A DNA stretch of 64,000 nt from Polaribacter sargassicola (lineage in GTDB: Bacteria > Bacteroidota > Bacteroidia > Flavobacteriales > Flavobacteriaceae), in contig NZ_JAHDAU010000001.1 in assembly GCF_021991835.1 (NCBI RefSeq), forward strand, positions 620,001 to 684,000, in the 5' to 3' direction. This document shows, one piece after another, positions 1 through 7,138 of this stretch (its first letter is position 1; the number at the start of each line of letters is the position of its first letter). The notes beneath the pieces are model-generated. The model was not told the origin of the DNA. It was given only the letters and a program-made list of their open reading frames with translations, and did not search any database. The position numbers and the translations under genes are program-made.

Positions 1-354
1 AATTTTATAGAAAAACCTTGGTTAATTATTTTTCCGATAATTTGTTTTACAGGCTTGTTTGGTTTGTTTAAGGTAAAATCATTTAAAAAACACGGACTTG
101 GCTTTTTGTTTTCATCATTATTTTTATTTGGCGGATTAACATCAACAGTAGCATCAATTTTCCCAAAAGTATTGCCATCAACAAATAATATAAATCCAGA
201 TTTAACTTTGTATAATGTTGCTGCAGATGAGTACGGTTTGTCTGTAGGTGTGTATTGGTTTGTAATTGCAGCAGTTTTGGTAACTGTTTATATGGTAATA
301 CAATACAAAGTTTTTAAAGGTAAAATGGACGATGTTGGTTACGGAGAACATTAA
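1..354 (+). CDS. cydB: Cytochrome d ubiquinol oxidase subunit II, C-terminal part (cut by window start)
   Basis: The reading frame is open from base 1, so this is the 3' end of a longer gene; the TTG at base 55 is an internal codon, not a credible start. About 117 residues are visible. CydB is the membrane subunit that pairs with CydA in the bd-type quinol oxidase, which reduces oxygen at high affinity in the inner membrane. The recognisable part is the stretch reading VASIFPKVLPSTN followed by LTLYNVAADEYGL and a last transmembrane helix, which matches the usual CydB C-terminus (ASIFPN-lPSS, then TiYNAAaseyGL). CydA would be expected upstream, outside the window. The identification rests on family pattern recognition from a fragment. 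Confidence 0.85.
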   Translation, partial: NFIEKPWLIIFPIICFTGLFGLFKVKSFKKHGLGFLFSSLFLFGGLTSTVASIFPKVLPSTNNINPDLTLYNVAADEYGLSVGVYWFVIAAVLVTVYMVIQYKVFKGKMDDVGYGEH

Positions 355-369
355 GTAAAATAATGTGTT

Positions 370-678
370 ATGACAGGTACTTTAATTTCTTTAATTAGTA
401 TTTTTATAGGGATTATTGCGGCAAATACCTTCGGATATTTTAAAAAAAGATATTCTTTTGGTTTTACAGGAAACACATTAATTGGTGTTTTTGGGTCTAT
501 CTTTTTAATCAAACTTTTTGGCAGATTGGGTTTTGATCCTTGGTCTATAATGCAAAACGAAACTTTTTATGTTTGGTTATTTATAATCAATTGTTTGGTT
601 TCTATTTTAGGTGGAGTTTTAGGACTCTTTTTTGTGAAAAATATTTATAATAAAATGAATAAAAAAGCAGCTAATTAG
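370..678 (+). CDS. Small hydrophobic membrane protein of unknown function
   Basis: A 102-residue protein starting 15 bases after the cydB stop, so probably co-transcribed with it. It has three likely transmembrane segments, at about residues 3-22, 34-52 and 66-92, with Gly-rich packing in the last one, and a basic C-terminal tail. The glycine-rich small membrane protein pattern loosely recalls the GlsB/YeaQ type, but I do not recognise the family and give no function. Its stop codon lies inside the terminator hairpin that closes the operon. Confidence 0.7.
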   Translation: MTGTLISLISIFIGIIAANTFGYFKKRYSFGFTGNTLIGVFGSIFLIKLFGRLGFDPWSIMQNETFYVWLFIINCLVSILGGVLGLFFVKNIYNKMNKKAAN

Positions 679-688
679 CTGCTTTTTT
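664..688 (+). terminator. Rho-independent terminator after the cydB operon
   Basis: The sequence AGCAGCTAATTAGCTGCT forms a perfect 9-bp stem and is followed directly by TTTTTT. It overlaps the last codons and stop of the small membrane protein gene. Confidence 0.85.
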
Positions 689-794
689 GTGTTTAATATT
701 TTCTTTTTATTAGTGAAAAGTTCGAATATTTTACCTTAAATGATATAAGTTAAATTTTAAATTATAAGAGCTAAGACAAATTTTATAACAATGT

Positions 795-802
795 TAAATT
801 TG
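795..802 (+). promoter_or_regulatory. Putative -7 promoter element for the VOC protein gene
   Basis: TAAATTTG matches the Bacteroidota -7 consensus TANNTTTG exactly and lies 25 bases before the ATG at 828. I see no clear -33 TTG at the right spacing. Confidence 0.45.
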
Positions 803-827
803 GTAGATAATAATTAAAAAAAGAATT

Positions 828-1229
828 ATGAGAATTAGACCATATTTATCATTTGACGGAAATTGCCAACAGGCAGCAAACTTTTATACTTCTATTTTTG
901 GAGGTGAAATTGTAGAAAAAACAACTTATAAAGAAGCTAAAATTGATATTCCTGATAATTATTTAGAAAAAATTCAACATTTAGAAATTAAATCTAAAAA
1001 CTTTCATATTATGATGTATGATGCATCTCCAGACACGCCTCTTACAAATGGAAACAATATTCACCTAGCAATAGATTTTGATTCTGAACAAGAGTTAAAC
1101 GAAGTTTTTAATCAATTAAGTGATTCTGGTATTGTGCATACACCGTTACAAGAAACCTCTTGGAATGCTATTTATGGAAGATGTACCGATAAATACAATA
1201 TCCATTGGATGTTAAATTTTAAAGCTTAA
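828..1229 (+). CDS. VOC superfamily protein, PhnB/glyoxalase-like
   Basis: A 133-residue protein of the vicinal oxygen chelate fold. The N-terminal pattern MRIRPYLSFDGNCQQAANFY, followed by SIFGGEI, is typical of PhnB-type proteins, where a beta-alpha-beta-beta-beta module is repeated. The C-terminal part has the equally typical W-x-x-YGRC-TDKYNIHWMLNF ending. Members include glyoxalase and bleomycin-resistance relatives, but PhnB-type proteins mostly have no known substrate, so none is assigned. It stands alone, with its own promoter-like element upstream and a bidirectional terminator downstream. Confidence 0.85.
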   Translation: MRIRPYLSFDGNCQQAANFYTSIFGGEIVEKTTYKEAKIDIPDNYLEKIQHLEIKSKNFHIMMYDASPDTPLTNGNNIHLAIDFDSEQELNEVFNQLSDSGIVHTPLQETSWNAIYGRCTDKYNIHWMLNFKA

Positions 1230-1273
1230 AAAAAAGGCTATCTAGAAATTAATTTTTAGATAGCCTTTTTTAT
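1230..1273. terminator. Bidirectional terminator between convergent genes
   Basis: AAAAAAGGCTATCTA and TAGATAGCCTTTTTT form a long stem around a short AT-rich loop. There is an A-tract on one side and a T-tract on the other, so it can serve both the VOC gene (+) and the siderophore operon (-). Confidence 0.85.
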
Positions 1274-1279
1274 TAAACG

Positions 1280-2089
1280 TTATTCTTTTTCTTTTAAACG
1301 TTCGTTTGCAGACTCATTTTCAGAGATACCACTTTTCCAATAAGAATAAGCATATAACTCGTTACTAGACCAATTTAAGTCTTTACGAAGATAATTTCTA
1401 ATCTCTTTTACTGATGAAAATTCACATGCTACATATCCAAATTTTTCTGTTTCAGGAATATTAATACTTTGTACTTTATCAATTAAAAAGTTACCTTTTT
1501 CTGGATTTGGGTTATAGAACCATTTAAACTCTATATCTGCCTTTGTTTTTAATACCTGTTCATCTTCTTTGCCATGTACTTCAATCATACAAATTCCTTT
1601 TGCAGAACTAGGTAAAGATTCTAATATAACGCTAAGTACAGGTATGGCAGTTGCATCACCTACCAACAAATACCAATTAGCATCAGGTATAAGTTTCTTT
1701 TTATTTAATTTCATAGCAACACCAATTTCAAAACCAGGTTTAGCATCTATAGCCCAAGCAGAAGCAGGTCCGCTTTTTCCATGATTTACAAAGTCTATAG
1801 TTAGCTCTTTTTTATCTAAATCTATATTTCTATGCGTATAAGTACGCATGATTGGTAGTACTTCTTTTGGTGGTAGTATCCATTCATTTTTATCGGAATC
1901 AAAATAACGCATGTGCAATTTAGAAACCCCTTTAGGCGGAATAAAAACTTTGTTATTATCTCCTAAAACAGCATCTTTAAAAATACTTACATCACCCGTT
2001 AAAACTACTCTTATAAAATGAGGAGTAAGGTATTGCTTGTGTTTTACAGTAAATTCTCCTTGTACAATTGGTGGCTTGGAATTTTTCAT
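1280..2089 (-). CDS. Siderophore-interacting protein (FAD-binding ferric-siderophore reductase family)
   Basis: A 269-residue cytoplasmic flavoprotein of the ViuB/YqjH family. An N-terminal FAD-binding barrel (about residues 10-130) contains the RTYTHR motif that contacts flavin and the following DFVNHG...GPASAWA stretch. A C-terminal NAD(P)H-binding-like domain (about 135-265) includes LLVGDATAIPVLSVIL, the family's pyridine-nucleotide loop, and the terminal YWKSG motif. Family members reduce Fe(III)-siderophore to release Fe(II). It is the last gene of the minus-strand uptake operon, 11 bases after the binding-protein gene, which fits release of iron from the imported chelate. Confidence 0.92.
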   Translation of the reverse strand: MKNSKPPIVQGEFTVKHKQYLTPHFIRVVLTGDVSIFKDAVLGDNNKVFIPPKGVSKLHMRYFDSDKNEWILPPKEVLPIMRTYTHRNIDLDKKELTIDFVNHGKSGPASAWAIDAKPGFEIGVAMKLNKKKLIPDANWYLLVGDATAIPVLSVILESLPSSAKGICMIEVHGKEDEQVLKTKADIEFKWFYNPNPEKGNFLIDKVQSINIPETEKFGYVACEFSSVKEIRNYLRKDLNWSSNELYAYSYWKSGISENESANERLKEKE

Positions 2090-2100
2090 AAATTTAATAT

Positions 2101-3033
2101 TTACAAATTATCTTCTATTGCTTCTATTTTTTTGTTGAAAGATGTAACTCCATCTCCAGAAATATACCAAGCTTCTGGGTCTAAGTATATTACTTTTTTA
2201 TTTTGATATGCTTTTGTGTTTTGCACTAATTTGTTTTCTATTTCTTCTTTATTAGTTGCTTGTTTATTAACTACAGCACTTCTATCTAAAATAAATAAAT
2301 AATCTGGGTTTGCTTTTTGTATAAATTCATTAGAAATTGCTTGACCATGACGAGCAGCATCTATGTTATTTACCGCTTCTTTAAAACCAAATAATTTATA
2401 AATTACACCAAAACGAGAATCTTTACCAAAAGCGCTAAATTTTCCGTTATTATGCATAATCATTAAAGCTGTTTTATCTGTATTATTTACTTTTTTATAA
2501 AGAGTGTCTACTCTTTTTTGAAGATTCGTCATAATAGTATTTGCAGCTTCTTTTTTATCAAAAATTTCTCCAAAAACTAATAGGTTTTTCTTTAAAGATT
2601 CTAAGTTGTTATTAGTGTCTGTTTGTAAAAAAACGGTTGGTGCAATTTTAGAAAGCTCTTCATAATTAGCTCTCATTCTAGCAGAAATAAAAACAACATC
2701 AGGTTCTAAAGCACTTAATTCTTCGTAATCTACTTCGAACATCGTTCCTAAATCTGCCACTTTTTCATCATTTTTATAGTCTGATAAATATTGTGGTACA
2801 TGGCTTTTTGGGATTCCAACAACAGATTTACCTAATTCCTTTAGGTTCTCTAAAGAAGCATAATCTAAGGCGACTATTTTTTTAGGGTTTTTAATTATTT
2901 TAACTGTTCCCAATTCATGAGTAATTGAAATTGTTTCTTGTGTAGTATCTGCATCTGTTTTCTTTTGGTTGTTTTTGCAGGCGCTTAAAGCCAACATTAA
3001 TATAGTTGCAGAAAATAAAATTCTTTTTTTCAT
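2101..3033 (-). CDS. Siderophore ABC transporter substrate-binding lipoprotein (YclQ/FatB/CeuE type)
   Basis: The frame is open from 3063, but I take the ATG at 3033 (310 residues). That start puts a proper signal sequence first and removes overlap with the upstream ATPase gene. The signal peptide ends in a lipobox LSAC with the lipidated Cys at residue 19. The rest is a Fe3+-siderophore-binding protein with two lobes: the SITHELGTVKIIKNPKKIVALDYASLE-type opening, the YEELSALEPDVVFISAR motif, and a long hinge helix. In a Gram-negative host it would capture siderophore in the periplasm and pass it to the two permeases encoded upstream. Gene order and sequence resemble the petrobactin/anguibactin-type systems more than enterobactin FepB. 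Confidence 0.9.
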   Translation of the reverse strand: MKKRILFSATILMLALSACKNNQKKTDADTTQETISITHELGTVKIIKNPKKIVALDYASLENLKELGKSVVGIPKSHVPQYLSDYKNDEKVADLGTMFEVDYEELSALEPDVVFISARMRANYEELSKIAPTVFLQTDTNNNLESLKKNLLVFGEIFDKKEAANTIMTNLQKRVDTLYKKVNNTDKTALMIMHNNGKFSAFGKDSRFGVIYKLFGFKEAVNNIDAARHGQAISNEFIQKANPDYLFILDRSAVVNKQATNKEEIENKLVQNTKAYQNKKVIYLDPEAWYISGDGVTSFNKKIEAIEDNL

Positions 3034-3044
3034 TTTTATAAAAT

Positions 3045-3803
3045 TTAGTTGTAATAATTGCAAATTAGTTTGTTGTTAGATTCTATAATTTCAAAATCGA
3101 TATCATAGATTTCTTTTAAAATTTTAGGGTTAATTATATTTTTAGTGGTATTAAAATGAATTAATTTTCCTTGTTTCATTGCGGCGATATAATCAGAATA
3201 ATAGGAAGCAAAATTTATATCATGAATTACCATAACAATGGTTTTGTTTTTTGTAACACTAAGGTCTTTTAGTGTTTTCATAATCTGAACAGAATGACGC
3301 ATATCTAAATTATTAAGCGGCTCATCTAACAATATATAATCTGTATCTTGCGCTACTACCATTGCTAAAAAAGCGCGTTGTTGTTGCCCTCCGCTTAATT
3401 CTTCTAAATAATTGTTTTCTAATTCTGTTAAGTTTAAAAAAGCAATTGCCTCTTTAATTTTTAAGTGATCTACCTCTGTTAATCTACCTTGCGAGTATGG
3501 AAATCTACCGAAACTTACTAATTCTTTAACGGTAAGCTTAAGGTCTAAATGATTCATTTGTTTTAAGATAGATAACTCTTGCGCTAATATTCTGTTTTTG
3601 TAGTCAGTAATATTTTTTTCATTGATAATTATTTCTCCATGGTTTGCATTAATTATTCTTGCAATAGTACCTAAAAGAGTACTTTTACCTGCTCCGTTAC
3701 TACCTATTAAAGATGTTATTTTACCTTTAGGAATTTCTATAGTAACATTATCTACTACAATTTTATCACCATATTGTTTTGATATGTTTGTTGTTTTAAT
3801 CAT
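3045..3803 (-). CDS. Siderophore ABC transporter ATP-binding protein (YclP/FatE/FecE type)
   Basis: A 252-residue ATPase that powers siderophore import from the cytoplasmic face of the inner membrane. Motifs are intact: Walker A GSNGAGKST at residues 34-42, Q-loop near LKQM, signature LSGGQ at 136-140, Walker B YILLDEP from 156, and an H-loop in VIHD. The start codon overlaps the end of the preceding permease gene (ATGA-type overlap), which indicates translational coupling. It is followed at 12 bases by the binding-protein gene. Confidence 0.93.
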   Translation of the reverse strand: MIKTTNISKQYGDKIVVDNVTIEIPKGKITSLIGSNGAGKSTLLGTIARIINANHGEIIINEKNITDYKNRILAQELSILKQMNHLDLKLTVKELVSFGRFPYSQGRLTEVDHLKIKEAIAFLNLTELENNYLEELSGGQQQRAFLAMVVAQDTDYILLDEPLNNLDMRHSVQIMKTLKDLSVTKNKTIVMVIHDINFASYYSDYIAAMKQGKLIHFNTTKNIINPKILKEIYDIDFEIIESNNKLICNYYN

Positions 3804-4750
3804 ACTTTTTTAGTTTTTAAAAGTAGGTACATAAAATAAAGGCCTCCAATAAAATTAATAATGATGCTAATAACAATGTTAAAGCTAAAAACGTGTTCTA
3901 CTAAAAATTGTGCTCCCACAATAGAAATGATACAAATTAGACAGCAAGCAGGTATTAGTATTGCGTGTTTATAGCTTTTAAAAATTTCGTAAGTTAAGTT
4001 TGTAACTAAAATACCTAAGAAAATAATAGGACCAACTAATGCTGTTGAAACTGCTACCAAAGCACCAATAATAAATAGATAAAAACGTACTTTTTTAAAA
4101 TAATTTATACCTAAATTAATGGCATGTTCTTTCCCTAAGCTTATCACATCTAAATATTTAAACTGTCTAAATCCTACAGCAAAACAAATTATTATTACTG
4201 TAAGAGCATACCAAAGTAAATGGTAGTTTATTTTATTAAAGCTAGCATATATAGAACCTTGTAAGATTAAAAAATCGTTGGGGTCTATAATTAGTTGTAA
4301 AAAAGATGTTATTGTATGAAACAAGGTTCCTAAAACTAAGCCTATTAATAAGAGTAAGTAAAGATTATTCTTTTCTTTTTTAAAGATGAATTTAAAAAGG
4401 ATAAAAGCAAAACCTAACATAAATATAATGGAAAGAAAGAAATTTTCTTTGTCATTAATTACTGTAAAAGTTTTATCGCCATATAAAAAAACAATAATTG
4501 TTTGAAAGAGTAAGTAAACGGCTTCGAACCCCATAATAGAAGGTGTTAAAATTCTATTATGTGTAAGTGTTTGAAAAACAATAGAAGCGTAACCTACAGA
4601 ACAAGAAACAATAATTATTGCTAATACTTTGTAACTTCTTCGTTCAAAAGAATATCCCCAATTAGAGGGAAGGTCGTAAGATAAAAAAAGTGCACATAAT
4701 GCTATGGCTACTAATACTAAAAGTATTATTTTTTTTATGTGTATTTTCAT
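3800..4750 (-). CDS. Siderophore ABC transporter permease 2 (FecCD family, YclO type)
   Basis: A 316-residue FecCD-family permease with about eight or nine transmembrane helices. Diagnostic stretches are TLTHNRILTPSIMGFEA near residue 66, the cytoplasmic loop with SLGKEHAINLGIN (the coupling region that touches the ATPase), and STALVGPIIFLGILVTNL. With its neighbour it should form the heterodimeric channel for ferric siderophore. It overlaps the neighbouring genes by 4 bases on both sides. Confidence 0.92.
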   Translation of the reverse strand: MKIHIKKIILLVLVAIALCALFLSYDLPSNWGYSFERRSYKVLAIIIVSCSVGYASIVFQTLTHNRILTPSIMGFEAVYLLFQTIIVFLYGDKTFTVINDKENFFLSIIFMLGFAFILFKFIFKKEKNNLYLLLLIGLVLGTLFHTITSFLQLIIDPNDFLILQGSIYASFNKINYHLLWYALTVIIICFAVGFRQFKYLDVISLGKEHAINLGINYFKKVRFYLFIIGALVAVSTALVGPIIFLGILVTNLTYEIFKSYKHAILIPACCLICIISIVGAQFLVEHVFSFNIVISIIINFIGGLYFMYLLLKTKKV

Positions 4751-5688
4751 TTTTTTCGTAATAAAAGAATTAGAAAAACAATACCACCTATTAAACCAAC
4801 TGTCATACCAATAGGTACTTCAAAAGGGAAAATTATTAAACGCCCTACAATGTCGCAAATCAATAAAAAAATGGCTCCAGAAATAGCTGTGTAGGGTAAT
4901 GTTTGTCGTAAATTATCACCATATAAAAGACTAATTATATTGGGGATAATTAATCCTAAAAAAGGAATTGTACCTATAGTTACAGCAATTGCACTTATAG
5001 ATAAAGAAACACATAATAAGCCAAGGTGTAATATAGATCTGTAATTTAGTCCTAGGTTTTTAGAAAAATTTTCTCCCATACCTATAACGGTAAATTTATT
5101 GGCGTAAAAATAAGTAAGAACAACAATTGGTAGACAGATATAAATTACCTCGTAATTACCTTGTAAGATACCAGAAAAATCACCAATTAACCATGTGCCT
5201 ACATCTTGTACAATGTTAAACTGAAAAGCAAAAAATGTAGTAATAGAGTTAATAACACCACCAAATAGAAGACCAACAACAGGAATAAAAATGATGCTTT
5301 TATGTTTGATACTATCTGCTATTTTTAAAAAAATAATACTTGCTAGAAAAGTAATAGCAAAAGCAAAAATTAACTTATAAATAGATGCAGATTGCGGTAT
5401 AAATATCAAGGTTGCTAAGATTCCTAACTTGGCAGCTTCTAAAGTACCAGCTGTTGTTGGAGACACAAATTTATTTTGTGTCATTTGCTGCATAATAAGT
5501 CCGCAAATGCTAATACCAATTCCTGTTAATATTAAAGCTAACGTGCGTGGTAATCTGCTAATGGTCATTATTAACCACTCTTTATCTGTCCAAGAAAAAA
5601 TATCAACTATAGATATTTCTTTAACTCCAATAAATAGAGAGAGTATAGATAAAAAAACAAGTGCAATAAGAAGCGTTAAAATTCTCAA
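4747..5688 (-). CDS. Siderophore ABC transporter permease 1 (FecCD family, YclN type)
   Basis: A 313-residue FecCD permease and the first gene of the five-gene import operon. Recognisable segments are ISRLPRTLALILTGIGISICGLIMQQMTQNKFVSPTTAG (the first long FecCD signature, residues about 43-82), the coupling loop GMGENFSKNLGLNYR, and TIGTIPFLGLIIPNI. The order permease-permease-ATPase-binding protein matches YclNOPQ-like petrobactin importers. Downstream of the DUF4374 gene's terminator, about 120 bases precede the start, so the operon probably has its own promoter, although I see no consensus -7 box there. Confidence 0.92.
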   Translation of the reverse strand: MRILTLLIALVFLSILSLFIGVKEISIVDIFSWTDKEWLIMTISRLPRTLALILTGIGISICGLIMQQMTQNKFVSPTTAGTLEAAKLGILATLIFIPQSASIYKLIFAFAITFLASIIFLKIADSIKHKSIIFIPVVGLLFGGVINSITTFFAFQFNIVQDVGTWLIGDFSGILQGNYEVIYICLPIVVLTYFYANKFTVIGMGENFSKNLGLNYRSILHLGLLCVSLSISAIAVTIGTIPFLGLIIPNIISLLYGDNLRQTLPYTAISGAIFLLICDIVGRLIIFPFEVPIGMTVGLIGGIVFLILLLRKK

Positions 5689-5747
5689 AGAAGAGTAGGT
5701 TTAGGTGTATTAACAAGTATAATTTTTAAATGTAATATAAACCAATG

Positions 5748-5783
5748 AAAGAGCCTCGATATTATAATTAATCGAGACTCTAT
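5748..5783 (-). terminator. Terminator-like hairpin after the DUF4374 gene
   Basis: AGAGCCTCGAT at 5750-5760 pairs with ATCGAGACTCT at 5771-5781, giving 11 bp with one mismatch. In the minus direction it is followed by a weakly T-rich stretch. It separates the receptor/DUF4374 unit from the permease operon. Confidence 0.6.
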
Positions 5784-5810
5784 TGGTTGTTTAATATTAA
5801 AAATATAGGT

Positions 5811-7088
5811 TTATTCTGCTTTGTAAGTAAGTTTGCTAACCGCTTTTGCACTTTCTCCAATAATTTCTGCAAGTTGAGTTGCTGTTGCAGTATCTGGATC
5901 TATTGAATAAAGATAATTTTCAGTTTCAGATGGACTTGCTGTTAAAATTAAACGTCCGTTTTCTGAATCTAAATAAGGTACTCTATATTCCCAACCAACT
6001 AATGCATCTGCAGGGAAACCTGTAACCCAAGTAAATGATTTTGTAGCAACATCTACTACAGCAAAACGATCTGCATCAATTCCAAAAGTTGCATTATCAC
6101 CAGTTCCTGGATACATTGCTAAAATAAAAGTAGTTCCTCCTGTATAGTAAGATCTAAATAAGTTATAACCACCAGAAGCTTCTGTAATGTTAAAGAAATA
6201 ATCTTCATCAAACTCATAAGTACCTTGGTTAATTTTTAAAATACCAGAAGGAACATCACTAGTTGCTGCAGTAGCATAATCTGTTTGAGCTGCAGAAAAA
6301 ACGTATAAATCTCCATTTTCTACAACCTCTAGACCTGTATCTCCTTGAGAGTATTTTTGACTTGCAACAGAACCTGTTCTACCAGAATCTTTTATTACTT
6401 GGTTTACTGTAAAGTCATCATTTAAAACAACAACATAAGTACTATTAAAATAGTCTGAAGAAAAAGAGCTAGAATTAATACTACGTGCACCTAATATAAT
6501 TTGATCTTCATACTCTGCTACATCTGTAAAATATGCAATTTCTCCATCTTCTAAAAGATCGTCTGTAACTAAAGTATATTCTGTTGATGCATCTGTTTGT
6601 GAATCTACCTTATAAAAATAGGCTTGTTGAGCAACTGTTGTATCTCTTAATCTATCTGAAGTTACAAGTATAATATCATCATTTACAACACCTCTTGTAT
6701 GAATAGATACATCTAAAGCTAACTCATTTCTTTTAGAAATAGTTCCATCTTCATTCATAATATAAGAAGCAGAGGTAGAAGCATCTGCTCCGTTATAAAG
6801 AAAACCGTATAAAACTTCTTCTCCAAAATTAGCCCAAACTCTTGTTCCTGGAGATTGTATTGCATCTGCGGCAGTAGCATCTAAAGTGGTTCCTGCATCT
6901 ATATTGTCTGAATAAACAAGATAATCGTTTTCACCAGAAGAGGCAGCTATAACATATTTAGATACTTCAACAGTATCATCTACATCATCGATGTCATCTA
7001 TTTCAGTTGAATTGTCATCTGAACAAGCTGTAAAAAAAAGTAATGCTGAAACAGCTAATAAGCTTAAAATTTGATTTTTAGACTTCAT
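5811..7088 (-). CDS. DUF4374 family lipoprotein, partner of a TonB-dependent receptor
   Basis: A 425-residue predicted outer-surface or periplasmic lipoprotein. The signal peptide ends in LFFTAC with the lipidated Cys at residue 22, followed by an Asp-rich linker (DDIDDVDDT). The remainder is a beta-rich, propeller-like domain that I assign to DUF4374 from its opening (KYVIAASSGENDYLV) and its many short DR/GT strands ending in a YRVPYLDSENGRLI-type blade. DUF4374 genes commonly sit next to TonB receptors in Bacteroidota. Here it lies 50 bases downstream of the receptor gene on the same strand. A role in capturing the receptor's ligand is inference from position; no enzymatic residues are evident. 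Confidence 0.75.
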   Translation of the reverse strand: MKSKNQILSLLAVSALLFFTACSDDNSTEIDDIDDVDDTVEVSKYVIAASSGENDYLVYSDNIDAGTTLDATAADAIQSPGTRVWANFGEEVLYGFLYNGADASTSASYIMNEDGTISKRNELALDVSIHTRGVVNDDIILVTSDRLRDTTVAQQAYFYKVDSQTDASTEYTLVTDDLLEDGEIAYFTDVAEYEDQIILGARSINSSSFSSDYFNSTYVVVLNDDFTVNQVIKDSGRTGSVASQKYSQGDTGLEVVENGDLYVFSAAQTDYATAATSDVPSGILKINQGTYEFDEDYFFNITEASGGYNLFRSYYTGGTTFILAMYPGTGDNATFGIDADRFAVVDVATKSFTWVTGFPADALVGWEYRVPYLDSENGRLILTASPSETENYLYSIDPDTATATQLAEIIGESAKAVSKLTYKAE

Positions 7089-7138
7089 AATATTTATTAA
7101 TTTTCGTTTTTATAATGGTATTTAATATTTAATTGTAT

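Noticed and set aside
55..354. A complete 99-residue gene starting at TTG 55
   Set aside because: The frame continues without a stop to base 1 and the protein is the C-terminal part of CydB, so this is a truncated gene at the window edge.
3034..3063. Upstream ATG at 3063 for the siderophore-binding lipoprotein
   Set aside because: It would add MQLLQLNFIK before a perfect lipoprotein signal peptide and overlap the ATPase gene by 19 bases; the ATG at 3033 fits better.
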